Made by a program: the position numbers and the translations under genes. The notes beneath the pieces are model-generated. The model saw only the letters and a program-made list of their open reading frames with translations. It was not told the DNA's origin and did no database searches. DNA of 14,113 nucleotides, taken from positions 1 to 14,113 of the forward strand of contig JAPOKN010000027.1 in the NCBI GenBank assembly GCA_029977605.1, in the 5' to 3' direction. Source of the DNA: Methanobacteriota archaeon. GTDB lineage: Archaea > Thermoplasmatota > Poseidoniia > MGIII > CG-Epi1. Shown one piece after another: positions 1 to 7,541 of this stretch (within the stretch, counting starts at the first letter, position 1; each line of letters opens with the position of its first letter).

Positions 1-377
1 GAATACCAATTACTTGCTAATCCAATAGCGTCTTTGGAAAAATCAAGTGGAGTCAATCTTTTTGGATTATATGTTTTAGCTATCCAAGAAGCTCCACCAC
101 CTCTACCACAACCAACTTCTACAACTTCTTTTCCGTTCAAATCCACATCGCGAATGTCTGCATTGTATAATTGGATGAAAAGACGATTTGGTTCATCTTC
201 TTTTAATAATTTTAATTCTTTACCGTCTTTGTAGCCATAATTCATGAAGCGGAAATCAGCCCTTCCATGTGCTTTTGCTAATCTTTGATACCACCATTTC
301 CACATCCAGTTTCTAGTTCTACCTGGTACAATTCTCAGTAGAGTTGCAAAAATGCGGGCAGGGATTCCCATTGCCAT
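1..377 (-). CDS. SAM-dependent methyltransferase, class I fold (3' end outside window)
   Basis: The first 125 codons are visible; the gene runs off the left edge. The N-terminus is basic and Trp-rich (RNWMWKWWYQRL, about residues 22-33) and may be an amphipathic surface helix. It is followed by FRFMNYGY (42-49), RLFIQLYN (65-72) and SAM-binding motif I, VVEVGCGRGGGASW (85-98). The acidic residue after the next strand is D112 in LTPLDFS. The GCGxGGGAS pattern and the preceding F-x-NYGY element recall the lipid methyltransferase group that includes mycobacterial phthiotriolone methyltransferase; this resemblance is from memory. The substrate cannot be named. The ATG directly abuts the transketolase stop codon (TAGATG), with no clear Shine-Dalgarno, so it is probably translationally coupled; an in-frame ATG two codons later is an alternative start. 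The methyltransferase fold is secure and the specific role is unknown. Confidence 0.85.
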   Translation of the reverse strand, partial: MAMGIPARIFATLLRIVPGRTRNWMWKWWYQRLAKAHGRADFRFMNYGYKDGKELKLLKEDEPNRLFIQLYNADIRDVDLNGKEVVEVGCGRGGGASWIAKTYNPKRLTPLDFSKDAIGLASNWY

Positions 378-2270
378 CTATAGGAAGCTGGATAATTTTT
401 CTTTTAGACCATCAATTCCAAGGCCTTGGTGTAGTATTTGCTCTTCTTGCCCACAATTGCCAGGCCTAGTAGTTCCCATGTAATCGTAATTTGGAGCGAA
501 TCCACGTTCCAATAACCATGTTCCAAAGCGAACTCCGAGCCCAGTCCTTGAGTTCAAGCTTTCAACGACTAAAACAAAAGGAGATTTCCCTATTTTTTCC
601 ATTGTGTCTTCATCCACTGAACTTAAGCTTGGTTTGTTTATTAATCCAACATTTATTCCATTTTCACGATATTCTTCGACTACGTGCAAACATCTGTGTA
701 GCATATCGCCGTAAGATACAATCCAACCTGCATCCCCATCTCGTATGATTTCATCAGCTCCAGGAGTAAATTCATACCCTTCACCGTAGAAAGAGTTTCC
801 ATCGGAATTCAAAATTAATGGAGTCTTAGATCTATTTGAAAATACAAATCTTAATCCATGATCGTTGAATATTCGCTTAATAATCGCATCCATTTGGTTT
901 ACATCTGCAGGGAAGTATAATCCAGTAGAACTTCCTTCTTCCACATAGTTATCAGCAAAGAAATTGTTTAGGCCAAAATGGCAAGTATTGTCGGACATAT
1001 TATCCACACCGGCGTGTGAAAAATGGGCTAAAACATTGGCTTCGTTGAGCCTAGACATTGTTATTTCTGAAATTACCATTTCCATAAATGCTGAAAATGT
1101 AGCAAAAATTCCTTGATGCCCTTCTTGTGATCCAAAACCAGCCGCAGCAAGATAATTTCCTCTTTCATGTATTCCAGCTCTTGTGAAACATTCAGGGTAA
1201 TTTTCTCTTACAGCAGTCAAACCTACAGAACCTTCTAAATCAGAATCAAAGGCATGAACTTTCTTTCTTTCAGAATCGCTCATTTCTTTTAACATACTAA
1301 CTACAGAAGTTCCAAATTGTTTTCTGCAAGCGCCTTTCTCTCCAGATCCTTTGAAAGTTTGATTAGCTTTTGCATTGTATTCTTCAGCAGTTTCTTTTAG
1401 TTGTTTAACTGCCTCATGATGGCCCTTGTTTTCTAAGTAAGTTATTCCAACATCTAATGGGATTACATCATGCAATTGACATTCACCTTCTAATTCAGGT
1501 ATTCCAGGACCCATTTTTCTCTTACATATTACGGCTACAGGTCCTTTAGTTTGCATAGATTTTGAAATCGCATCGAATAATTCAGAAAAGTTTTCTCCAT
1601 CGCACGTAATCACCTGGAAGCCTTGACCTTCCAATGTTTTAGATACGCTGTATCCCTTCATGTAGGTTTCAGGATTTCCTGCAATTGTCACATTATTATC
1701 ATCAATAATCCATTTAACATTCAAATCATTAGCAACAGCCAATCGAGCAGCTTCAGCATTATTTCCCTCCATCTGAGCCCCGTCAGAACCATACATCACA
1801 ACACAGCTGTTTGGATTTGCAATTGCAACTCCATTAACATGTCCTGCAGCATGCCCCAATCTTCCAGTGGAAAAATCAATACAATCTAACAACTCCGGTT
1901 CTGGATGTCCAGCTAATCCGGATCCATATTCTCTATAATGCATCAGTTTTTCAGTAGGCATTTTGCCTCTGATTGCTCCTCGAACATATTGTACTGCAGA
2001 GCGATGTCCAGCTTCATCAAAGAATTCATCATGTATTGCTTCTCCGCCATCCCGAAGTGCATCAACAATGAGTACTTCAGGAACAATATCATACGGACCG
2101 CCCGTGTGTCCTCCAATCCCTTTAGCTCTAGCAAAAGCAGTAGTTGCTATTACAGCATCACGCACTAATTCAATATTATTTTCAAGAGATTTCAACTCAG
2201 AACTAGTTAACTCACGTTTGGCACTTAATTCTAAATTTACAAAACTATCAAAGCTTAATGGAAAAACCAT
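378..2270 (-). CDS. Transketolase, single chain, divergent
   Basis: This 630-residue protein is predicted to be a cytosolic thiamine-diphosphate enzyme moving two-carbon ketol units between sugar phosphates. The N-terminal half is the TPP-binding domain, with GGHTGGPY (53-60), GSDGAQMEG (161-169) and the Mg-binding IIDDNN (188-193), about 30 residues apart as in the family. The second half is the pyrimidine-binding domain, with catalytic-Glu candidate E369 in GIHERGN, followed by the C-terminal domain from about 500. Length is close to bacterial and eukaryotic transketolases (about 620-690), whereas many archaea split this enzyme into two genes. The usual THD...GEDGPTHQP segment is replaced by SHAGVDNMSDNTCHFG (418-433): the second His is kept (H431) but the neighbourhood is changed, so substrate range may differ. 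It lies 37 bp after rpl30e, with GGAG just before the ATG. Family confident; exact reaction less so. Confidence 0.85.
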   Translation of the reverse strand: MVFPLSFDSFVNLELSAKRELTSSELKSLENNIELVRDAVIATTAFARAKGIGGHTGGPYDIVPEVLIVDALRDGGEAIHDEFFDEAGHRSAVQYVRGAIRGKMPTEKLMHYREYGSGLAGHPEPELLDCIDFSTGRLGHAAGHVNGVAIANPNSCVVMYGSDGAQMEGNNAEAARLAVANDLNVKWIIDDNNVTIAGNPETYMKGYSVSKTLEGQGFQVITCDGENFSELFDAISKSMQTKGPVAVICKRKMGPGIPELEGECQLHDVIPLDVGITYLENKGHHEAVKQLKETAEEYNAKANQTFKGSGEKGACRKQFGTSVVSMLKEMSDSERKKVHAFDSDLEGSVGLTAVRENYPECFTRAGIHERGNYLAAAGFGSQEGHQGIFATFSAFMEMVISEITMSRLNEANVLAHFSHAGVDNMSDNTCHFGLNNFFADNYVEEGSSTGLYFPADVNQMDAIIKRIFNDHGLRFVFSNRSKTPLILNSDGNSFYGEGYEFTPGADEIIRDGDAGWIVSYGDMLHRCLHVVEEYRENGINVGLINKPSLSSVDEDTMEKIGKSPFVLVVESLNSRTGLGVRFGTWLLERGFAPNYDYMGTTRPGNCGQEEQILHQGLGIDGLKEKLSSFL

Positions 2271-2307
2271 AAAGCTCCATTTAGAAAGAGTCCTTAAACG
2301 TTCCGTA

Positions 2308-2595
2308 TTAATTTGCTTTTAGATTTAGAATATCTGATTTTCCACCATCTAAAATGGCTATGATAGAAACTGGGAAAGGCTTTCCACAAGCCGCACCCAA
2401 AACAGAGTTATTTCCGTTGAATGAATGAACTGGGGCTTCTCCGTTCTTAGCCGCAGCTGCAGTTTCTTCAAGACAGTTTGATGACAAAATCACTAATTTT
2501 GCTGAACCTGAAGTTATTGCTTTAATCGATTCATTTGCTCCGACAGATACTTTCCCAGTGTCAATTGCAGCTCTAAGAGCTTTGTTTATATCCAT
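2308..2595 (-). CDS. rpl30e: Ribosomal protein L30e
   Basis: This 95-residue protein is a component of the archaeal large ribosomal subunit, of the L7Ae/L30e RNA-binding fold. The family signature is clear: TGKVSVGANESIKAITSG near residues 13-30, KLVILSSNC (33-41), and the GKPFPVSIIAILDGGKSDIL segment near the C-terminus. Length is normal for the family (about 95-105). Its ATG follows the rpoA2 stop codon with no gap, and a strong GGAGGA lies upstream. L30e following the RNA polymerase large subunits is the standard archaeal order, supporting both this call and co-transcription. The genes that usually follow (nusA, rpsL, rpsG) are not here. Confidence 0.95.
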   Translation of the reverse strand: MDINKALRAAIDTGKVSVGANESIKAITSGSAKLVILSSNCLEETAAAAKNGEAPVHSFNGNNSVLGAACGKPFPVSIIAILDGGKSDILNLKAN

Positions 2596-4881
2596 CTATT
2601 TTTTTCCTCCTTTTTTAGATTTAGGTTTGTAAATTGCACTTACAGCACCTGTTCCAAGATGAACAGGTTGTCCTACAATGATGTTTTCAGCAACACCAGT
2701 TAGAACATCAGATTCTCCACTTAAACCAGCTTGAAGAAGGTGAGTAGAGGTAATTTCGAAAGCAGCTCTGGCCAATACTGAAACCTTAGCACCTGAAATT
2801 CCGTGTCTACCTATAGCTTGGATGGCTCCTGTATTAGTCATAACATCTGAGACCAGCATATTATGTCTAGGATCTACCGCCAAACCTTGCTCTGATAGTG
2901 TCTTGTGTAATTCATTAGCTATTGCGATTCTTGCAGCCTCAATCCCTAGAACTTCAGCTACTTCGTGTATTGAATTAGTATTGGTTCTAGTAGGATCAAC
3001 TCCATCTACTTCTAGAATAGATTTCAAATCTGATCCTTCTGTAAATATTACAAATTCATCGCCCTCTTTTCTAACGATTGCACGTTGAATATTTCCTATT
3101 CCATCAACCATCAAGTGGCTTACTTTATCTTCGAGAAGGTACAATTTTTTGAAAGAGACATTATCTTCTTCTAAGATAATAGTTCCTTTTTCAATAGTCA
3201 TTTTAGATTTTAGACGCCCTTTCTTCTTAATTCTAGCAGCTAATTCTTCGATAGGTAACCCGCGAGTCTTCAATATCTTCATATCAGGTTCAATCAAAAC
3301 TCTAAGATTAGTAATGTCCGTACTTATTTTTGCTAACTGAGAAACAGATTGAGCTTCAATTAAGTTTGCAATTTCAAGAGCTTTTTTCTGGGATGCAGAA
3401 ACTTTAGGTTCTAAGAAAACTTCCATAATTGGAGTTTTAGGAATTCTTCTTGCATCAACAATCTCAATTAGTCTTGGCAGTCCCAATGTAACGTTCATTT
3501 CAGCAACACCCGCGTAGTGGAAAGTACGCATCGTCATCTGCGTTCCAGGCTCTCCAATAGATTGAGCCGCAATTACACCGACAGCTTCTGTTGCATCTAC
3601 TTTATTTTGAATGTATTGTTCAAGACCTCCATCAATTACAGTTTCTAATTGTTTAGGTTTTAACTTATGCTCTATGCTTTTTTCGGCAATTTCTCTAACG
3701 ACACCTTGAGGTAATACGCCTTCTTTTTTAGATAAAATACCTCTGATATTATCTTCCATATCATTTAGTGTAGTATATTTTTGAACTAAGTCTTCAATGT
3801 CTTTAGTAGCTAATTTGTTTGTTTCAGCTTCCAATGCAATTTCTTCACCGTAAAGTCCAGGTAAACTAGAAGTTAACTTGTTAGCAGCTTTACGGAATTT
3901 ATTCATCTTCTTAACTGGCTTATCTTCCTTTTCAGCTTTCTTTTTCTTTTTTACAGTTGCTTTAGAAGTAATAGGTTCTTGAAGTTCAACAGCAGCAGCT
4001 TCAGCTGCAGCATCTCTAAATTTAGCCAACTTTGAGGCAGGCACTCCTGCAGCTTTAAGTTCATTATCAGTTGCTATGACAACTTGAGAAGCTAAGAAAA
4101 TACCATGTGTAAATAAGCTCAATGAAACTTTTTGACTTAGCCCCATTTCTGTGAACAATTTTAAAGCAGTAATTCGTTCTTCTTCAAATCTTAATCTTTC
4201 TCTATCTAAATCTAGACTATCTTCTACTTGAGTATAATTTCTTGCAGATTTAACTTGAGTCCCATCCATTTTACGGAATTCTTCAAGACGAATAGTCCTT
4301 GGCATTTCGATAAGCCTTTCAATTCTCAAGAATGTAACATAAGGTTCACTTGTGTGAGCTGATAGCAATAGTTCTTTTTCTTCAGGAATATTAGGTCTGT
4401 CAAATGAAACTACTTCAGTTATGACAGATTGATAGCAAATTCCTCTTGTCTTAAGATAAACATATCCATGAAATGGATATCTAAATTGTTTAGAGTTAAT
4501 TGGAAATGCAACACCCAAGAGCACTTGTCCTTTTCTTGAGATTTGCTTTAGCACACCATCAATAGTGTATCCTTCGGGCAATGACCAAATAACACCTAAT
4601 TTCTTTTCGACTCTTCTGAGAGCTTGATCGGCAGAGATAGGTCCATCTGAAATATCACCTTCTTTCAAAGCCTTATCGACAATCTCATCTCTATCAATTG
4701 ATCTAATTTTAGCAACGTCAATTAATTGTAAAATTTCTTTGTAGTAAAAGTCTTTCTCAAGTTCCTTTAATGTACATTTCTTTAGAGTTCCCAATTGGTA
4801 ACCCAATTCTACAGTTTTTTCAGCTAATTGTGTTGAAAGTCCTCTCTTTTCAAGAGCTCTAATAGTATCTAGTCTTGCCAT
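2596..4881 (-). CDS. rpoA2: RNA polymerase subunit A'' (Rpo1C) with large N-terminal extension
   Basis: This is the C-terminal part of the largest RNA polymerase subunit, carrying part of the active centre, including bridge-helix/trigger-loop elements. The canonical portion starts near residue 338 (LPGLYGEEI), has LPQGVVREIAE (390-400), the hallmark AAQSIGEPGTQMTMRTFHYAG (438-458), LGLPRLIEIVDARR (466-479) and the C-terminal VSDVMTNTG...GRHGISG region (677-697). Archaeal A'' is normally about 380-400 residues; this one has 761. The extra N-terminus contains a helix-hairpin-helix-like unit (about 10-41), a beta-rich PUA/EVE-like candidate (about 98-220), a charged helix (225-240), a second helix-hairpin-helix-like unit (about 240-290) and a Lys-rich linker (307-335). 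The ATG overlaps the rpoA1 stop (TAATG) and has a near-perfect AGGAGGT, so the extension is part of the translated protein. No stop or frameshift separates the parts. Subunit identity is certain; the extension's function is unknown. Confidence 0.97.
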   Translation of the reverse strand: MARLDTIRALEKRGLSTQLAEKTVELGYQLGTLKKCTLKELEKDFYYKEILQLIDVAKIRSIDRDEIVDKALKEGDISDGPISADQALRRVEKKLGVIWSLPEGYTIDGVLKQISRKGQVLLGVAFPINSKQFRYPFHGYVYLKTRGICYQSVITEVVSFDRPNIPEEKELLLSAHTSEPYVTFLRIERLIEMPRTIRLEEFRKMDGTQVKSARNYTQVEDSLDLDRERLRFEEERITALKLFTEMGLSQKVSLSLFTHGIFLASQVVIATDNELKAAGVPASKLAKFRDAAAEAAAVELQEPITSKATVKKKKKAEKEDKPVKKMNKFRKAANKLTSSLPGLYGEEIALEAETNKLATKDIEDLVQKYTTLNDMEDNIRGILSKKEGVLPQGVVREIAEKSIEHKLKPKQLETVIDGGLEQYIQNKVDATEAVGVIAAQSIGEPGTQMTMRTFHYAGVAEMNVTLGLPRLIEIVDARRIPKTPIMEVFLEPKVSASQKKALEIANLIEAQSVSQLAKISTDITNLRVLIEPDMKILKTRGLPIEELAARIKKKGRLKSKMTIEKGTIILEEDNVSFKKLYLLEDKVSHLMVDGIGNIQRAIVRKEGDEFVIFTEGSDLKSILEVDGVDPTRTNTNSIHEVAEVLGIEAARIAIANELHKTLSEQGLAVDPRHNMLVSDVMTNTGAIQAIGRHGISGAKVSVLARAAFEITSTHLLQAGLSGESDVLTGVAENIIVGQPVHLGTGAVSAIYKPKSKKGGKK
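2605..2610 (-). promoter_or_regulatory. Shine-Dalgarno of rpl30e
   Basis: The minus strand reads GGAGGA followed by an A-rich spacer and ATG at 2595. It lies inside the last codons of rpoA2 and supports translation of L30e from the ATG immediately after the rpoA2 stop. Confidence 0.75.
3868..4881 (-). other. N-terminal extension of RpoA'': HhH - PUA/EVE-like - HhH - Lys-rich linker
   Basis: This segment encodes residues 1-338 of RpoA'', upstream of the canonical subunit. Two stretches resemble each other: residues 14-41 (GLSTQLAEKTVELGYQLG, then a T-L-K-E-L ending) and 247-276 (GLSQKVSLSLFTHGIFLA, then a T-D-N-E-L ending). Both share GLS, a Gly 13 residues after the first, a Leu three later, and a final E-L, as in short helix-hairpin-helix DNA-binding or SAM-like units. 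Between them, about 98-220 is beta-rich (HGYVYLKTRGICYQSVITEV, PYVTFLRIERLIEMPRTIRL) and could be a PUA/EVE/ASCH-like barrel; this is a weak pattern-based guess. The linker has a KKKKK run at 311-315. Confidence 0.6.
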
Positions 4882-7541
4882 TATTTACCTCCTTTAACAT
4901 CTTCAATTAAGCTATCAACATCAATAGCTCTACCGAATTTACTTTTAGTAGGGTCAACGGAATCTTCACCATATTGGAATTGCACAACTGTATTAGCTGT
5001 ATTTCTCACAGTGTAGTCATATTTCACTCTTAAATCTTCAAGAGCATTAACTAAACGTCTTTGCATGTATCCTGAACGTGATGTTCTAACAGCCGTATCC
5101 ACAAGACCTTCTCTTCCTCCCATAGAGTGGAAGAAGTATTCGGTTGGAGATAATCCACTTTTGTAAGAAGATCTGACGAAGCCTTTAGCATCTGCACCCA
5201 AATCTCCCTTGTTAAAGTGAGATAAAGTTCTTCTTTCATATCCACGTGATATTCTTTCACCTCTTACAGCCTGTTGACCAATAGATCCAGCCATCTGAGA
5301 TAAATTCAACATACTACCTCGAGCTCCAGATCGGGCCATAATAACAGCAAAGTTATCCATACCTAAATGCCATCCTGCAATTTCACCAGATTTATCTCTG
5401 ACTCGACCTAAAACACCCATGATTTCAACCTCTAAAGTTTCTTCAACACTTCGGCCAGGTCTTGGCTTGAATTTTCCTTTGTTATATGCATTTACTAGCT
5501 TATCAACTTCTTTAACTGCTGCAATTTGGGCGTCAGTAATTTGGTCTAAAGCATCTTGAGGTACATCAGCGTCATCTATTCCAGTAGTACATCCAGTTTC
5601 CATCAAAGCTCCAACAGCTAAACGTGTAACTTTATCGATAAAGTCTCTAGCGGCGTTGGCCCCTTGTAATCTTGATATCTCTTCTAAAATTTGTCCCTTG
5701 AAAGCAGAAATAGAATTACCATCTACAGGTCCACTAATCATATTTCCATTTACAATTTCTACAACCATATCTAGTTCTTTATTTTCTTCAGGAGTTCTAT
5801 CTGCGAAATAAACAGAAGCATTGTATTTTAGGTTCATATCATCAGGTAATAGTACAGAGAAAATTTGTCTTCCAGACCATCTTGGACCACCTTCAGCCTT
5901 AGGGTATTCCGGTTTAGGTAAGTCTCCTTTGTAGCTAACTCGGGAAAGAATTCTTACAGTTTGGTCAACATCGTAACTTGCAGTTCCGTGAGTTAATAGG
6001 AACATCCCAGTAATGTGGTCGTGAATAGCCCCGATAACCGCACCTCCGAATCTTGGAGATCTAATGTGTTCTTGAACTCTCATTAAAATTCTTGCTTCAG
6101 CTCTTGCTTCTTCAGATTGAACAACATGTAAATTCATCTCATCTCCGTCGAAATCTGCATTATATGGAGGACATACACACAAGTTTATTCTGAAAGTTTT
6201 ACCTTTCATAATTCTTACTTCGTGAGCCATCATGGACATACGGTGTAAACTTGGCTGCCTGTTGAATAATACGATATCGCCATCCATCAGATGCCTTTCA
6301 ACGATAAACCCAGGTTCTAGACGGTCGTGATTGAATTCCCAGTTTTCTTCTGTCAACTTCACTCTTCTGCCATCTGGCCTAATCATGTAATTGATACCTG
6401 GAATATATTTTTCTGGATCAGTAGGAACAAAATTTTCTTTAATTAAATCTCTCATGAATGAAAGATTGTGAATATTGATTCTAACAGGAACAGTTAACTC
6501 TCTAGCAGCTATCTCAGGCACTCCAACTTGATTAATACTCAAATAAGGGTCAGGCGTGATCACAGTACGGGCTGAGAAGTTAACACGTTTTCCAGAAAGG
6601 TTTGAACGGAATCGTCCTTCTTTACCTTTTAATCTTTGAACAATAGTTTTTAGCGGCCTTCCAGAGCGGTGTCTTGCTGTAGGAATTCCTGCAGTTTGGT
6701 TATCAAAATAAGTAGTAATATGATATTGAAGTAATTCCCATAAATCTTCCACGATTAACTGAGGAGCTCCAGCGTCACGGTTTTCTCTTAAACGTTGATT
6801 GATTCTTAAGACATCCACCAATTTGTGTGTTAAATCATCTTCAGAACGCTCTCCAGATTCTAGAGTAATTGAAGGTCTCATTGGAACTGGAGGAACTGAA
6901 AGAACAGTCAATACCATATATTCAGGTCTTGTAATTTCAGGATTGAATCCTAAACATAGTAAATCGGAATTTGGTACTTTTTCAAGTCTAGATCTAACTT
7001 CTTTAGGAGTTAGCTTTCTTCCTTCTTCCCTGAATGTTGTTGGCTTATCTAAAGTAACTTTAACTTTTGGTTCACCACAGTGAGGGCAACTTTTAGATTT
7101 TGTAGCTTCTCTAATAGCTCTTTTTGAAATTCCACCAATAGAAACAGTAGTTCCTGCATCAGAATCCATAAGTGCCCTGATTTGTTTAGTGTAATGGTCA
7201 ATTCTATCCTGAGTTAACATTAATCTTCCAGAACTTGGATGTGTTGCATTCAATATGTCCTTAATAGTTTTGGAGTATCCTGAGTGAATTACAGGCATAG
7301 CCAAATCGATGTGACCAAAGTGACCTGGATCTTCATCCATTTTTCTTCCACTTGTTTTACATCTCAATCCAGGCTCGATAACTCCCATGTGTAAATCCAT
7401 TAATCCCATAGGGATTGGAAATCCATCGTCGTCATAGGTATCTGCTGTAATTACTTTGGTAGCAGATAGCTTTCGAACTTCTTTAGGCCCCATCAGTGCA
7501 AAATCGATTTTACCGATTTTCTTTGGAATCATTTCCCTCAT
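4881..7541 (-). CDS. rpoA1: RNA polymerase subunit A' (Rpo1N)
   Basis: This 886-residue protein is the N-terminal part of the largest RNA polymerase subunit: clamp core, active-site double-psi barrel and pore/funnel. The catalytic Mg-binding motif NADFDGD is intact at 461-467, with FNRQPSLHRMSMM (426-438) before it and RFRSNLSGKRVNFSARTVI (310-328) upstream; the C-terminus (YGEDSVDPTKS, 857-867) is the normal A' end. Length is normal (about 870-900). The first clamp zinc site, usually C-x2-C-x6-C-x2-H, reads C61, S64, D71, H74; the second has H101 and S104 where a CxxC is expected, but keeps C152 and C155 (CPHCG). The ATG overlaps the rpoB stop (ATGA) with GGAGGA upstream; a second in-frame ATG three codons later is less well placed. 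RNAP operon member; identity certain. Confidence 0.98.
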   Translation of the reverse strand: MREMIPKKIGKIDFALMGPKEVRKLSATKVITADTYDDDGFPIPMGLMDLHMGVIEPGLRCKTSGRKMDEDPGHFGHIDLAMPVIHSGYSKTIKDILNATHPSSGRLMLTQDRIDHYTKQIRALMDSDAGTTVSIGGISKRAIREATKSKSCPHCGEPKVKVTLDKPTTFREEGRKLTPKEVRSRLEKVPNSDLLCLGFNPEITRPEYMVLTVLSVPPVPMRPSITLESGERSEDDLTHKLVDVLRINQRLRENRDAGAPQLIVEDLWELLQYHITTYFDNQTAGIPTARHRSGRPLKTIVQRLKGKEGRFRSNLSGKRVNFSARTVITPDPYLSINQVGVPEIAARELTVPVRINIHNLSFMRDLIKENFVPTDPEKYIPGINYMIRPDGRRVKLTEENWEFNHDRLEPGFIVERHLMDGDIVLFNRQPSLHRMSMMAHEVRIMKGKTFRINLCVCPPYNADFDGDEMNLHVVQSEEARAEARILMRVQEHIRSPRFGGAVIGAIHDHITGMFLLTHGTASYDVDQTVRILSRVSYKGDLPKPEYPKAEGGPRWSGRQIFSVLLPDDMNLKYNASVYFADRTPEENKELDMVVEIVNGNMISGPVDGNSISAFKGQILEEISRLQGANAARDFIDKVTRLAVGALMETGCTTGIDDADVPQDALDQITDAQIAAVKEVDKLVNAYNKGKFKPRPGRSVEETLEVEIMGVLGRVRDKSGEIAGWHLGMDNFAVIMARSGARGSMLNLSQMAGSIGQQAVRGERISRGYERRTLSHFNKGDLGADAKGFVRSSYKSGLSPTEYFFHSMGGREGLVDTAVRTSRSGYMQRRLVNALEDLRVKYDYTVRNTANTVVQFQYGEDSVDPTKSKFGRAIDVDSLIEDVKGGK
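4887..4893 (-). promoter_or_regulatory. Shine-Dalgarno of rpoA2
   Basis: The minus strand reads AGGAGGT, five bases before the ATG at 4881. This is the best ribosome-binding site in the window and fixes the start of the long form of RpoA''. Confidence 0.85.

Noticed and set aside
3868..4881. Possibility that the extra RpoA'' sequence is an intein
   Set aside because: It is at the very N-terminus rather than inside a conserved motif, and no intein splice-junction motifs (Cys/Ser start, terminal HN before Cys/Ser/Thr) are seen.
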